Assembly (NCBI RefSeq): GCF_018687675.1
Contig: NZ_CP061302.1
Span: 1,066,192-1,130,191, forward strand
Length of the DNA stretch: 64,000 nt
Direction: 5' to 3'
Source: Polynucleobacter sp. MG-Unter2-18
GTDB lineage: Bacteria; Pseudomonadota; Gammaproteobacteria; Burkholderiales; Burkholderiaceae
This document shows positions 9,050 to 17,803 of the stretch, one piece after another. The position numbers and the translations under genes are program-made. The stretch's first letter is position 1, and the number at the start of each line of letters is the position of its first letter. Below the pieces are notes generated by a model. That model was not told where the DNA came from. It saw only the letters and a program-made list of their open reading frames with translations, and ran no database searches.

Positions 9050-9792
9050 CCCAGCTAAAAGAGCTTCCTCTCACTGAATTGCAGTTTTATGCAACTGCAC
9101 CTTACCCCTGTAGCTACTTACCGGGGAAGACTGCGCGCTCTCAAGTCGCCACTCCCTCACATTTAATACATGCTGATTTATATGGTGAATTAGTCAATGC
9201 GGGGTTTCGTCGCAGTGGTTTATATACTTACCGACCTTATTGCGATGAATGTAATGCCTGTACTGCAACGCGCATTCCAGTAAAGCATTTCTCCCCAAAG
9301 CGCAGTCAAAAACGCGCCTGGAGAAAACATGCTGGACTAGATATTCGCGTGCTTAATCTTGGCTATCAAGAGGAGCACTATCAACTCTACCAACGCTATC
9401 AGCAGGAGCGTCATGCTGGTAGTGAAGTAGATCAAGATGATCAAGACCAGTACATGCAGTTCTTATTACAAAGCCGGGTGAACTCCAGAATTGTTGAATT
9501 TCGGGATGGTCCTCACGATTCAGACCCAGGGCGTTTGCGCATGGTCAGTATGATTGATATCTTAGATCAAGGGATCTCTTCGGTTTATACCTTCTTTGAT
9601 ACCAGCAATGCCTCTGCAAGCTATGGAAGCTTTAGTATCTTGTGGCAAATTCAGCAGGCCTTAGAGCTAGATCTTCCCTATCTCTACCTTGGCTATTACA
9701 TCGAACAAAGCGAGAAAATGTCCTATAAGGTGAAGTTTCAGCCGATTGAGGGCTTGATCGATGATCACTGGCAACCCATCATTGGGCCATAA
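9046..9792 (+). CDS. bpt: Aspartate/glutamate leucyltransferase
   Basis: A 248-residue member of the ATE/Bpt family, which in bacteria transfers Leu to N-terminal Asp or Glu. The N-terminal region holds [14 protein letters not shown] and the metal-binding cysteine block [15 protein letters not shown]; the C-terminal domain holds [16 protein letters not shown] and [17 protein letters not shown], which are family hallmarks. Length is typical. It sits between aat and pyrD. ClpS and ClpA, which would recognise the products, are not in the window. Confidence 0.94.
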   Translation: MTQLKELPLTELQFYATAPYPCSYLPGKTARSQVATPSHLIHADLYGELVNAGFRRSGLYTYRPYCDECNACTATRIPVKHFSPKRSQKRAWRKHAGLDIRVLNLGYQEEHYQLYQRYQQERHAGSEVDQDDQDQYMQFLLQSRVNSRIVEFRDGPHDSDPGRLRMVSMIDILDQGISSVYTFFDTSNASASYGSFSILWQIQQALELDLPYLYLGYYIEQSEKMSYKVKFQPIEGLIDDHWQPIIGP

Positions 9793-9801
9793 TGTCTTCT
9801 C

Positions 9802-10833
9802 ATGATTGACAGCTACCCTCTTCTGCGCCCCTGGCTTTTTTCCTTAGATCCAGAGCAAGCTCACAACACCACCCTGAGTAATTTAGATCGTACTCAGCGT
9901 TGGGGTCTATTGCGCCACTTGTGCGATCAACCAGTGTCAGATCCGCGTAAGCTTTGCGGTATAACTTTTCCAAACCCAGTGGGTCTCGCTGCTGGTCTAG
10001 ATAAAGATGGCAAACATATTGATGCGCTAGGCAGCCTAGGCTTTGGTTTTTTAGAAATTGGTACTGTTACCCCAAAACCACAACCCGGCAATCCAAAGCC
10101 TCGTATGTTTCGTTTGCCGCAAGCCCAGGCCATCATTAATCGCATGGGCTTTAATAATGACGGCGTTGATGCTTGTGTAAAGCGGGTTCGTAATTCAGCT
10201 TATTGGCAGAATGGCGGCATTGTTGGTCTCAATATCGGCAAGAACGCCATAACGCCAATCGAAGATGCTGCAAGCGATTACGTCACGGCCATGGAAGCAG
10301 TCTATGAGGTGGCCTCTTACATCACCGTCAATATCTCATCACCAAATACACAGAATTTACGTGCACTTCAAGGTGAAGATATGTTGCGCTCTTTGCTGCA
10401 ATCACTGCATCTTGCTCGCGAAGCTTTAAGTGACCAGTTTGGCGTACGCAAACCCCTCTTTTTAAAAATTGCACCCGATCTTGAGCAAAACGATATCAAG
10501 CTCATCGCTGATCTCTTGGTGGAATTTAAAATGGATGCCATCATCGCCACCAATACAACGATTGCCCGCGATGCTGTTCAGGGGCTTGAATTCGGTCAAG
10601 AAGCTGGCGGCCTCTCTGGAGCACCCGTTCGTGATGCCTCCACCGAAGTCATTCGAAGTCTCAAAGAATATTTAGGCGGTGCCATTCCGATTATTGGCGT
10701 TGGCGGCATTATGTCTGGCAAAGATGCGCAAGAAAAAATCTTTGCAGGTGCTAGTCTGGTTCAAATCTACAGTGGCTTGATCTATCGGGGTCCGAAACTC
10801 ATTTCTGAGTGCGCAGCAGCCCTTAAAGGCTAA
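9802..10833 (+). CDS. pyrD: Dihydroorotate dehydrogenase (quinone), class 2
   Basis: A 343-residue membrane-associated flavoenzyme oxidising dihydroorotate to orotate with quinone in pyrimidine synthesis. Motifs: [12 protein letters not shown] and [20 protein letters not shown] for FMN binding; the catalytic base Ser is in [12 protein letters not shown], and the second active-site Asn lies in [19 protein letters not shown] binds the FMN phosphate. The N-terminal extension before the barrel (residues 1-40) is the class 2 membrane helix pair. Last gene of the aat-bpt-pyrD run, followed by 82 bases before the IclR gene. Confidence 0.96.
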   Translation: MIDSYPLLRPWLFSLDPEQAHNTTLSNLDRTQRWGLLRHLCDQPVSDPRKLCGITFPNPVGLAAGLDKDGKHIDALGSLGFGFLEIGTVTPKPQPGNPKPRMFRLPQAQAIINRMGFNNDGVDACVKRVRNSAYWQNGGIVGLNIGKNAITPIEDAASDYVTAMEAVYEVASYITVNISSPNTQNLRALQGEDMLRSLLQSLHLAREALSDQFGVRKPLFLKIAPDLEQNDIKLIADLLVEFKMDAIIATNTTIARDAVQGLEFGQEAGGLSGAPVRDASTEVIRSLKEYLGGAIPIIGVGGIMSGKDAQEKIFAGASLVQIYSGLIYRGPKLISECAAALKG

Positions 10834-10878
10834 TTAGGCTTAAATAAACGGTTTTTGGTGTTGTCGCTGTATTTCATA

Positions 10879-10908
10879 TTGTGCAATTTAAACAAAAATC
10901 GCTACAAT
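10879..10908 (+). promoter_or_regulatory. Sigma70-type promoter of the IclR gene, leaderless arrangement
   Basis: TTGTGC at 10879-10884 and TACAAT at 10903-10908 are separated by 18 bases. The predicted start of transcription is about 10915, one base before the ATG at 10916, and there is no Shine-Dalgarno sequence between them. The hexamers and spacing are read directly; leaderless transcription is inferred. Confidence 0.5.
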
Positions 10909-10915
10909 TGACAAC

Positions 10916-11734
10916 ATGGCATCGACTAAATCTGAAAAAGTTATAAAAACACCAGGTGAAGCTGGCAAAACAGCGATTCAGGTCATTGAACGCATGATGA
11001 ACCTGCTCGATGCCCTTGCATTGCACGAAGAGTCCAGCAGTCTGAAAAACCTAGCTGAAGAGACTGATTTACACCCCTCCACAGCTCACCGCATTTTGAA
11101 TGACTTAGTGGCCTGCCGCCTTGTAGAGCGTGGCGATGGTGGCACATATCGCCTTGGACTGAAGTTGCTTGAGCTGGGCAACCTCGTTAAAGCCCGTTTA
11201 TCGGTCCGTGAAGCAGCACAAGCTCCAATGCGGGCACTGCACAAGCTCACTGGTGAAACCATCAATCTTTCTGTTCGCCAAGGCGATGAGATCGTCTACA
11301 TTGACCGTGCCTATAGCGAACGGTCTGGCATGCAAGTAGTGCGTGCTATTGGTGGTCGAGCGCCGCTGCATTTAACGTCTGTTGGCAAATTGTTTCTGGC
11401 AAGCGATGACCCAAACCAAGTTCGCGCTTATGTCACACGCACGGGTTTAGCTGGTCACACCAGAAACAGCATTACCGAATTGGGAAAATTAGAATCGGAA
11501 CTCAATCAAGTTCGTAAGTTTGGGCATGCGCGCGACAACGAAGAGTTAGAGTTGGGCGTCAGTTGTGTGGCAGCTGAAATCTATGATGACAGTGGTAAGT
11601 TGGTAGCCGGACTCTCATTGAGCTCACCTACCGATCGCATTCAGGCGGATTGGCTCAAGCTATTACAGGATACCGCCTTACAAATCTCTAAGGGAATGGG
11701 ATACAAACCCAAGATTACTGAACCGCATTCTTAA
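10916..11734 (+). CDS. IclR family transcriptional regulator
   Basis: A 272-residue regulator. Residues about 20-80 form the winged helix-turn-helix (SLKNLAEETDLHPSTAHRIL, then LVERGDGGTYRLGLKLLELG), and residues about 95-265 the IclR effector-binding domain with LSVRQGDEIVYIDRA, PLHLTSVGKLFLA and ELELGVSCVAAEIYD. Such proteins usually control catabolic or glyoxylate genes, binding small organic acids. The target cannot be read from the context: upstream pyrD is constitutive biosynthesis and downstream pbpG is convergent. The promoter is placed so close that the mRNA may be leaderless. Confidence 0.92.
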   Translation: MASTKSEKVIKTPGEAGKTAIQVIERMMNLLDALALHEESSSLKNLAEETDLHPSTAHRILNDLVACRLVERGDGGTYRLGLKLLELGNLVKARLSVREAAQAPMRALHKLTGETINLSVRQGDEIVYIDRAYSERSGMQVVRAIGGRAPLHLTSVGKLFLASDDPNQVRAYVTRTGLAGHTRNSITELGKLESELNQVRKFGHARDNEELELGVSCVAAEIYDDSGKLVAGLSLSSPTDRIQADWLKLLQDTALQISKGMGYKPKITEPHS

Positions 11735-11756
11735 GATTTAGCTTTTCTTAAGAATG
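11726..11756. terminator. Inverted repeat between convergent IclR and pbpG genes
   Basis: CATTCTTAAG (11726-11735) and CTTAAGAATG (11747-11756) form a perfect 10-bp stem with an 11-base loop. The left arm overlaps the IclR stop codon. Neither strand has a uridine tract after the stem, so it may be a bidirectional transcript-end stabiliser rather than a true intrinsic terminator. Confidence 0.4.
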
Positions 11757-11762
11757 TCATTC

Positions 11763-12803
11763 TTACATCAAGCGACGAATTGCCTGAGGCTCACCTAATG
11801 GCATGCGCTCATACCAATCACGCACTCTCACTGCATCAGCAAAACGCGATTGCGTCCCAACAGAATCCAAGAAAACCAGCAGTAAGGGCGTGTTGTTCAC
11901 GCGGGCCTGCATCACCAAGCACTTACCTGCCGCATTAATAAATCCAGTTTTTTGTAAGCCGATATTCATATCGCCTGCACGAACTAAGCGATTGGTATTT
12001 AAGAACTTCTGTGGTCGCTTGCCAATCACCATCGTCAAGTCTGGCCAGGTAGAAAATTCACGAATCATTTTATATTGATAGGCAACACTCAACATTCGCG
12101 TGAGATCTTCTGCTGAAGCCACGTTTTCACTCTTGAGGCCAGTGGGATCAGCAAAATAAGAATGAGTCATCCCAATCTCTTTTGCCTTACGGTTCATGGC
12201 GTCAATAAATGCAGAAATACCGCCTGGATAATTTCGGCCCAGCGTATAGGCTGCACGATTCTCAGAGGACATTAGCGACAATAACAAAGCCTCTTCTCTC
12301 GTCAACACCGTTCCCCCCGCAAGGCGGGACGAGCGATAAATATTGACGTCATCTGCATTAATGACAATCGTTTCATCGAGAGGCAATTTAGAATCCAGCA
12401 CCACCATTGCCGTCATCAACTTAGTAATCGAAGCAATCGGTAAGCTTACTGAAGAATTTTTTTCAAAATACACTTCCTTGGTATCTTGATTAACAACCAT
12501 GGCTACGCTGGACTGCAAACTTAGATCATCATGCTGACCGCGTAAACCTAGTGCCGTTGCAAAGGAAGGTCTTGCTGAGACAGCGGACTCGCCTGGACGA
12601 GTAACGGTCGTTCGAACCGTTTTTGGTTTTTTGGTTGATTTAACTACCTTTTTGGAATCCGATTTTGCAGGCGTCTTTGCTGCTGCTTTGTTAGTCTTTG
12701 CAGTTTTAGAATCTGGGTTAGCCGCCATTATCGGAAAGGAGGTAGTAGCTCCAAAAGAGATTAGGCAAACGAGGGCGACGAGCCAAAAACGATTCAAATA
12801 CAT
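11763..12803 (-). CDS. pbpG: D-alanyl-D-alanine endopeptidase, PBP7 type
   Basis: A 346-residue serine-acyl hydrolase cleaving peptidoglycan cross-links in the periplasm. A signal peptide covers residues 1-28 (hydrophobic core LVALVCLISFGA). A Lys/Thr/Ala-rich linker spans about 31-68. The peptidase S11 triad is complete: SITK at 125-128, SEN at 180-182 and KTG at 285-287. The ORF ends without the C-terminal amphipathic anchor of PBP5/6, which favours PBP7/8. The long basic linker is more extended than in E. coli. It is downstream of a DMT exporter gene on the same strand. Confidence 0.92.
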   Translation of the reverse strand: MYLNRFWLVALVCLISFGATTSFPIMAANPDSKTAKTNKAAAKTPAKSDSKKVVKSTKKPKTVRTTVTRPGESAVSARPSFATALGLRGQHDDLSLQSSVAMVVNQDTKEVYFEKNSSVSLPIASITKLMTAMVVLDSKLPLDETIVINADDVNIYRSSRLAGGTVLTREEALLLSLMSSENRAAYTLGRNYPGGISAFIDAMNRKAKEIGMTHSYFADPTGLKSENVASAEDLTRMLSVAYQYKMIREFSTWPDLTMVIGKRPQKFLNTNRLVRAGDMNIGLQKTGFINAAGKCLVMQARVNNTPLLLVFLDSVGTQSRFADAVRVRDWYERMPLGEPQAIRRLM

Positions 12804-12849
12804 CCCAAATTGCCTTCCAAAACTTTTAACATACGGAATGATAAATAAC

Positions 12850-12889
12850 TTTTACTTCTCGACTGCAATTTTTAGCAATAGAAGTAAAA
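12850..12889. repeat. Inverted repeat between pbpG and the DMT exporter
   Basis: TTTTACTTCT (12850-12859) and AGAAGTAAAA (12880-12889) form a perfect 10-bp stem with a 20-base loop. It lies downstream of the DMT gene and upstream of pbpG, both minus strand. It could end the DMT transcript or act as an operator for pbpG; the sequence does not decide. Confidence 0.4.
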
Positions 12890-12922
12890 ATAACCCTTCT
12901 ATTTAACGCACTTCGTAGAAAC

Positions 12923-13804
12923 TTATTCTGCAATCGTAGCAACAGTAGTTGTTTGACCTCGATTAACCAAAACAACTCCAGTCATTGTGAGTAATAAACC
13001 ACCTGTCATCATAAAGGTAAAGGGCTCATCAAATAAGAACCACGCCATTGCCGCAGTGGTGGGCGGTGTTAAATAAAGAAGACTCGTCACCTTGGTGGCG
13101 GCCCCTTTCCGAATCATCATAAAGAGCAAGCTAATCGAACCTATTGAGAGCGGAAAAATCGCCCATAGTAGCGCTCCAATGACCGAGGCATTCCAAACCA
13201 TGACAGCGGACTCAAAGTAATACATACAAACAAAGCACAGTATGGCTGATACGCCAAACTGAATGGATGAGCCCGCCCGCAAGTCAAAGACTGGACAGAA
13301 TTTCTTTTGATAGAGAGTGCCAAACGTAATAGAGAGTAAGGCAGCAAAAGCCAATACGTAACTCAATGGAGGGATGTGGGCAAAGCCGATTTTTTCCGCT
13401 ACCACTAAAGCTACTCCAGCGAACCCGAATCCCAAACCGATCCATTGACGCCCCGTAACTTTTTCAGACACCCAGGCGGCAAACCATGCTGTCAGGATGG
13501 GCTGTAAGCCTACGATGATTGCTACCAGGCCTGCAGTCATTCCTAGTCGGACTGCAAACCAAACTCCAAGTAAATAGCCAAATTGAAGCAATATGCCAGC
13601 AATAGCTATGTGCTTAAATTGCGACCAGCTTGGCCAGCTGATTCTCCAGACAAGACTTAGGCATGCCATAGCTATCAATACCCCTGAGAAACGCCAAAAT
13701 AAGAAGGTGGCAGGCTCAACATAAGGCATTGCCAATCGCGCAATCACAAAGCCCGTACTCCAAATCAATACAAATAAGGGGGCAATTAGACTGTCAAGCT
13801 TCAT
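12923..13804 (-). CDS. DMT superfamily (EamA) transporter
   Basis: A 293-residue inner-membrane protein with about ten hydrophobic helices arranged as two EamA repeats. It begins PLFVLIWSTGFVIARLAMPYVEP, the typical first helix (FxWSTGFxxAR), and the second half begins near VLAFAALLSITFGTLYQKK. The end of the last repeat is GGLLLTMTGVVLVNRG. Members export amino acids, metabolites or drugs; the substrate cannot be told. Base composition matches its neighbours. The phasin gene is divergent from it with 199 bases between. Confidence 0.88.
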   Translation of the reverse strand: MKLDSLIAPLFVLIWSTGFVIARLAMPYVEPATFLFWRFSGVLIAMACLSLVWRISWPSWSQFKHIAIAGILLQFGYLLGVWFAVRLGMTAGLVAIIVGLQPILTAWFAAWVSEKVTGRQWIGLGFGFAGVALVVAEKIGFAHIPPLSYVLAFAALLSITFGTLYQKKFCPVFDLRAGSSIQFGVSAILCFVCMYYFESAVMVWNASVIGALLWAIFPLSIGSISLLFMMIRKGAATKVTSLLYLTPPTTAAMAWFLFDEPFTFMMTGGLLLTMTGVVLVNRGQTTTVATIAE

Positions 13805-13939
13805 TTAATGGATAACTTATTGAAAGTACGGGATTTTTTAATTAAGCTATGATTTTAGGCTTATTTAATAGGCCACAGCCCAGATCTTGGGGGTGCTGCA
13901 AAATTAATTCTCAATCCCGATCAATACGGCCCGAATGAA

Positions 13940-13967
13940 TTGACAATGTGCGTAAAAAGGCCATAGT
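13940..13967 (+). promoter_or_regulatory. Putative phaP promoter
   Basis: A perfect -35 hexamer TTGACA (13940-13945) and CATAGT (13962-13967), a 4/6 match to the -10 consensus, are separated by 16 bases. Predicted transcription start near 13974 leaves a 30-base leader with AGGAAAGG ahead of the phasin ATG. Confidence 0.5.
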
Positions 13968-14003
13968 AAGTAGAGCCATGAAATTAATAGGAAAGGTATT
14001 GAT

Positions 14004-14570
14004 ATGAAATTAACGCCAGAACAAATGGCAGCAGCTCAAAAAGCCAATCTTGAAACTTTGAGTGGACTTACTAACCAAGCGCTTCAAAGCATAGAAAAAT
14101 TAGTTGAGCTGAATATGCATATTGCCAAACAAAGCTTAGGCGAAAGTATGAGCAGCGCCAAGAAAGCGCTTGAAGTGAAAGATATCCAGCAACTCCTCGC
14201 TCATCAGGCTGAAGCAGTCCAGCCAATGGCTGAAAAAATTATGGCTTATAGTCGCCACCTTTATGAGCTGGCTCATGAAACTCAAGTAAGTTTTACCAAC
14301 TCCGCTGAAAAAGAATTTCAAGAAGGTCAGAAAAAAATGAATGCCTTAGTGGAGGACTGGACTAAGAATGCACCGTCAGGCTCAGACGCCGCAGTACATG
14401 TTATGAAACAAGCGATCACTTCTGCCGCCATTGTATTTGAAACTAGTCAGAACGCAGTCATGCATGCAGTTGAAGTTGCTCAAACCAACCTGAGTAATGC
14501 CACTAGCGCGGTTGAGAAGAACGTCCAATCAAGCAGTAAAACAGCAAGTAAAAAAAGTAGTCGGAAGTAA
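14004..14570 (+). CDS. phaP: Phasin family protein (PHA granule-associated)
   Basis: A 188-residue, mostly helical protein without a signal peptide. It matches the phasin_2 type seen in Burkholderiaceae: MKLTPEQMAAAQKANLETL at the start, EKLVELNMHIAKQSL and later EKIMAYSRHLYELAHETQ, and a basic C-terminal tail SSKTASKKSSRK. Phasins coat polyhydroxyalkanoate granules and control their size. A strong ribosome site (AGGAAAGG) and an intrinsic terminator frame it as a single-gene unit. No PHA synthase gene is in the window, though 3-hydroxybutyryl-CoA dehydrogenase is. Confidence 0.92.
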   Translation: MKLTPEQMAAAQKANLETLSGLTNQALQSIEKLVELNMHIAKQSLGESMSSAKKALEVKDIQQLLAHQAEAVQPMAEKIMAYSRHLYELAHETQVSFTNSAEKEFQEGQKKMNALVEDWTKNAPSGSDAAVHVMKQAITSAAIVFETSQNAVMHAVEVAQTNLSNATSAVEKNVQSSSKTASKKSSRK

Positions 14571-14623
14571 TTACTATGTGATTGCTATGTGATTACTGCA
14601 TTAATCTTATTGTAGAAGTGCAT

Positions 14624-14654
14624 AAAAAAAGCCCCGTTTTTTCGGGGCTTTTTT
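14624..14654. terminator. Bidirectional intrinsic terminator between phaP and lpdA
   Basis: GCCCCG (14631-14636), a TTTTTT loop and CGGGGC (14643-14648), flanked by seven A on the left and six T on the right. It is symmetrical, so it can end both the phasin transcript and the converging pyruvate dehydrogenase operon. Confidence 0.92.
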
Positions 14655-14674
14655 AGTAAGGCAAAGAGGGCAAA

Positions 14675-16465
14675 TTAATGCGCCTTCTTCTTCACTGGCG
14701 GTAAATCAGTACAGTGACCAAGAGCGGCCTCTGCGGCTAAGCCAACCGATTCACCCAAAGTTGGATGTGGATGAATCGTTTTACCAATATCCACAGCATC
14801 GGCACCCATCTCAATTGCAAGACAAACTTCACCAATTAAATCGCCGGCATGGGTACCAACAATACCGCCACCAATAATGCGTTTGCTTGTAGCATCAAAA
14901 ATCAGTTTAGTGAAACCTTCATCTCGACCATTAGCGATCGCTCTACCACTGGCTGCCCAAGGGAATAAACCTTTTTCATAGGCAATTCCTTTGGCCTTAC
15001 ATTGCTCTTCAGTCAAGCCTGCCCAAGCTACTTCAGGATCGGTATATGCCACCGATGGAATTTGCTTAGCATCAAAGTAGGATTTTTCACCAGCAGCGAC
15101 TTCAGCGGCAACGTGGCCCTCATGTACTGCTTTATGAGCAAGCATGGGTTGGCCAACAATATCGCCAATCGCAAAGATGTGATTCACATTAGTGCGCATC
15201 TGATTATCGACAGGAACAAAGCCGCGCTCATCTACAACAACGCCTGCAGCCGCTGCATCAATCTTTTTGCCATTCGGTGTGCGCCCAACCGCAACTAATA
15301 CCAAGTCGTAAGTCTGCGGCTCGCTAGGGGCGCCCTCGCCTTCGAAGCTCACTGCAATACCATCGGCCTTCACTTCAGCTTTAGAGGCACGAGTTTTAAG
15401 CATGATCTTTTCAAAGCGGCCGGCATTGAATTTTTCCCAGACCTTTTCTAAATCACGATCTGCGCCTGCCATCAGGCCGTCCATCATTTCCGCGATATCA
15501 ATGCGGGAACCTAGGGTGCTATAAACAGTAGCCATCTCCAAGCCAATAATCCCACCACCAATGACTAACATGCGCTTTGGAATACTCGTGAGTAGTAAGG
15601 CGCCAGTACTGTCTACGATACGAGGATCTTCTGGCAGGAACGGTAGTTTTACTGGCTGACTCCCCGCTGCGATGATTGCTTTTTGAAAGCGAACCACTTC
15701 TTTTTGCCCGGTTAAATCTTGGCCATCACCTTGGGTTAACTCGACTTCTACGTGATTCGCATCCAAGAATCGACCCAATCCGCGCACTACAGTAACTTTG
15801 CGAGCTTTTGCCATACCGGCCAATCCACCCGTTAACTTGGCAATGACTGAATTTTTATAGCCACGCAACTGATCAATTTCAATCTTGGGAGTGCCATAGC
15901 TAATCCCATGTTTTGACATTGTTTTTACTTCATCCATCACTGCAGTTGTGTGAAGCAATGCTTTCGAAGGAATACAACCCACGTTCAGGCAAACGCCGCC
16001 TAAGGTTGAATAGCGCTCTATCAAAATGGTGCTCATACCCAAATCTGCACTTCGGAATGCAGCACTGTAACCGCCTGGGCCAGCACCAAGCACAAGTACT
16101 TCACACTCATGATCGACTTTGCCGCTGTATTGACCAGCAATCGGAGCGCTGATCACAGGTACTGCTACTGGAGGAGGCGTTGGAGCAGATGCTGCTGCAG
16201 TCGCAGTAACTTGAGGTGCAGTTGCTGCACCCACTTCAATCTCCGCTACAACACTACCCTTACCAACCTTATCACCAGCTTTTACAGAAATGCTAAGAAC
16301 AGTTCCGGCGGCATCAGCTGGAACTTCCATTGTGGCTTTGTCGGATTCTAGAACGAGCAGTGGCTGCTCCTTTTCGATGACATCACCCACTTTAATGAGT
16401 ACTTCAATCACTGGCACATCTGAATAATCGCCAATATCGGGTACGAGAATAATTTGCTTAGCCAT
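14675..16465 (-). CDS. lpdA: Dihydrolipoyl dehydrogenase with N-terminal lipoyl domain (E3 of pyruvate dehydrogenase)
   Basis: A 596-residue FAD enzyme re-oxidising dihydrolipoamide with NAD. Residues 1-78 are a lipoyl domain with the modified lysine K43 in ESDKATMEVP, then an Ala/Pro-rich linker to about 115. The E3 core follows: FAD-binding VLGAGPGGYSAAFRS, the redox disulfide C159/C164 in GGVCLNVGCIPSK, NAD-binding IGGGIIGLEMA, and the catalytic His-Glu in HPHPTLGE near the end. The lipoyl-E3 fusion is known from Neisseria, Ralstonia and relatives. Third gene of aceE-aceF-lpdA, nine bases after aceF. Confidence 0.96.
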   Translation of the reverse strand: MAKQIILVPDIGDYSDVPVIEVLIKVGDVIEKEQPLLVLESDKATMEVPADAAGTVLSISVKAGDKVGKGSVVAEIEVGAATAPQVTATAAASAPTPPPVAVPVISAPIAGQYSGKVDHECEVLVLGAGPGGYSAAFRSADLGMSTILIERYSTLGGVCLNVGCIPSKALLHTTAVMDEVKTMSKHGISYGTPKIEIDQLRGYKNSVIAKLTGGLAGMAKARKVTVVRGLGRFLDANHVEVELTQGDGQDLTGQKEVVRFQKAIIAAGSQPVKLPFLPEDPRIVDSTGALLLTSIPKRMLVIGGGIIGLEMATVYSTLGSRIDIAEMMDGLMAGADRDLEKVWEKFNAGRFEKIMLKTRASKAEVKADGIAVSFEGEGAPSEPQTYDLVLVAVGRTPNGKKIDAAAAGVVVDERGFVPVDNQMRTNVNHIFAIGDIVGQPMLAHKAVHEGHVAAEVAAGEKSYFDAKQIPSVAYTDPEVAWAGLTEEQCKAKGIAYEKGLFPWAASGRAIANGRDEGFTKLIFDATSKRIIGGGIVGTHAGDLIGEVCLAIEMGADAVDIGKTIHPHPTLGESVGLAAEAALGHCTDLPPVKKKAH

Positions 16466-16474
16466 ATCTTTTCC

Positions 16475-17788
16475 TTATAGCGCTGCGCGGCGGAAGTCAG
16501 ACATCAACTGAGCGATATAGACGTTAAAACGAGTAGCCAAAGCGCCATCAATCACACGATGGTCAGCACTTAATGACAATGGACAAATCAAGCGTGGCAC
16601 AAATTGCTTACCATCCCAAACTGGCTTCATAGCAGCCTTGCTAACACCTAAAATTGCCACCTCAGGGGCATTCACAATCGGTGAGAAATAAGTACCGCCA
16701 ATACCTCCCAAAGAGGAGATAGTGAAACTAGCGCCTTGCATTTGATCTGGCTTTAGTTTGCCATCACGCGCAAGTGCAGCTAACTCGGAGGTTTCGCGAG
16801 CAAGCTCAAAGATGCCTTTTTTATCTGCATCACGAATCACTGGGACTACTAATCCGTTTGGCGTATCAGCAGCAAATGCAATATTGAAGTACTTCTTCAA
16901 CACTAAGTCATCGCCATCGATAGAGCTATTGAACTCAGGATATTTTTTGAGAGCCGCAACAGCAGCTTTCATTAAGAAAGCCAGCATCGTGATTTTGAGA
17001 CCCTGCTTTTCATTCTCTTTATTGGTCAGCACTCTGAATGCCTCAAGGTCAGTAATGTCCGCATCCTCGTGATATGTCACAGCAGGAATCATGACCCAGT
17101 TACGGCCTAGATTAGCAGCGGTCAGCTTCTTAATACGATTTAATGGCTGACGCTCTGTATCACCAAATTTAGAGAAATCCACTTTTGGCCAAGGAATGAG
17201 ATTCAGGCCACCTAAGCTTCCGCCAGATGCAGTCGATACGCTGCCAGCACCACCACTCATTGCAGCTTTAACAAAAGCCTGTACATCTTCTTGGGTAATT
17301 CTGCCTTTCGGACCAGAACCCTTGACTTGATGGACCGTGACACCGAGTTCGCGAGCAAACTTACGGACCGAAGGACTTGCGTGACTAGCTGTTGGATCGA
17401 CCTCAACTGGAGTATTACTCACAGGAGGTGGTGCTGGTGCACGCACAATTGGCGGCTCTACTTTCGGAGTTGGTGCCGCAGCAGGTTCGACTTTTGCCGC
17501 TACGGGAGCGGGAGCGGTTTGTACAGCAGCTGGAGCTGCAGCCGCACCACTCTCTTCAAGCACCAGAACAATGGCTCCCTCTGAGATAGAGTCGCCCACT
17601 TTCACCTTGACCTCTTTCACAAGACCGGAGTGTGACGAAGGAACGTCCATGGTTGCTTTGTCTGATTCCAGAACAACAATAGATTGCTCTTTCTCAACAC
17701 GGTCACCGGCTTTTACCAATACCTCGATGACGGGCACATCTTTGTAATCCCCAATGTCTGGGACTTTAATATCAATTAGTTGGCTCAT
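16475..17788 (-). CDS. aceF: Dihydrolipoyllysine-residue acetyltransferase (E2 of pyruvate dehydrogenase)
   Basis: A 437-residue E2 core enzyme transferring acetyl groups to CoA. It has a single lipoyl domain (K44 in ESDKATMDVP), an Ala/Pro linker at about 82-130, a peripheral subunit-binding domain at about 133-172 (SPSVRKFARELGV, GRITQEDVQAF), and a catalytic acyltransferase domain ending with the active-site H410 and D414 in DHRVIDGALATRF. E. coli E2 has three lipoyl domains; a single one here is balanced by the extra domain on E3. It lies 15 bases after aceE. Confidence 0.96.
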   Translation of the reverse strand: MSQLIDIKVPDIGDYKDVPVIEVLVKAGDRVEKEQSIVVLESDKATMDVPSSHSGLVKEVKVKVGDSISEGAIVLVLEESGAAAAPAAVQTAPAPVAAKVEPAAAPTPKVEPPIVRAPAPPPVSNTPVEVDPTASHASPSVRKFARELGVTVHQVKGSGPKGRITQEDVQAFVKAAMSGGAGSVSTASGGSLGGLNLIPWPKVDFSKFGDTERQPLNRIKKLTAANLGRNWVMIPAVTYHEDADITDLEAFRVLTNKENEKQGLKITMLAFLMKAAVAALKKYPEFNSSIDGDDLVLKKYFNIAFAADTPNGLVVPVIRDADKKGIFELARETSELAALARDGKLKPDQMQGASFTISSLGGIGGTYFSPIVNAPEVAILGVSKAAMKPVWDGKQFVPRLICPLSLSADHRVIDGALATRFNVYIAQLMSDFRRAAL

Positions 17789-17803
17789 AGTATCTATCTC
17801 TTA

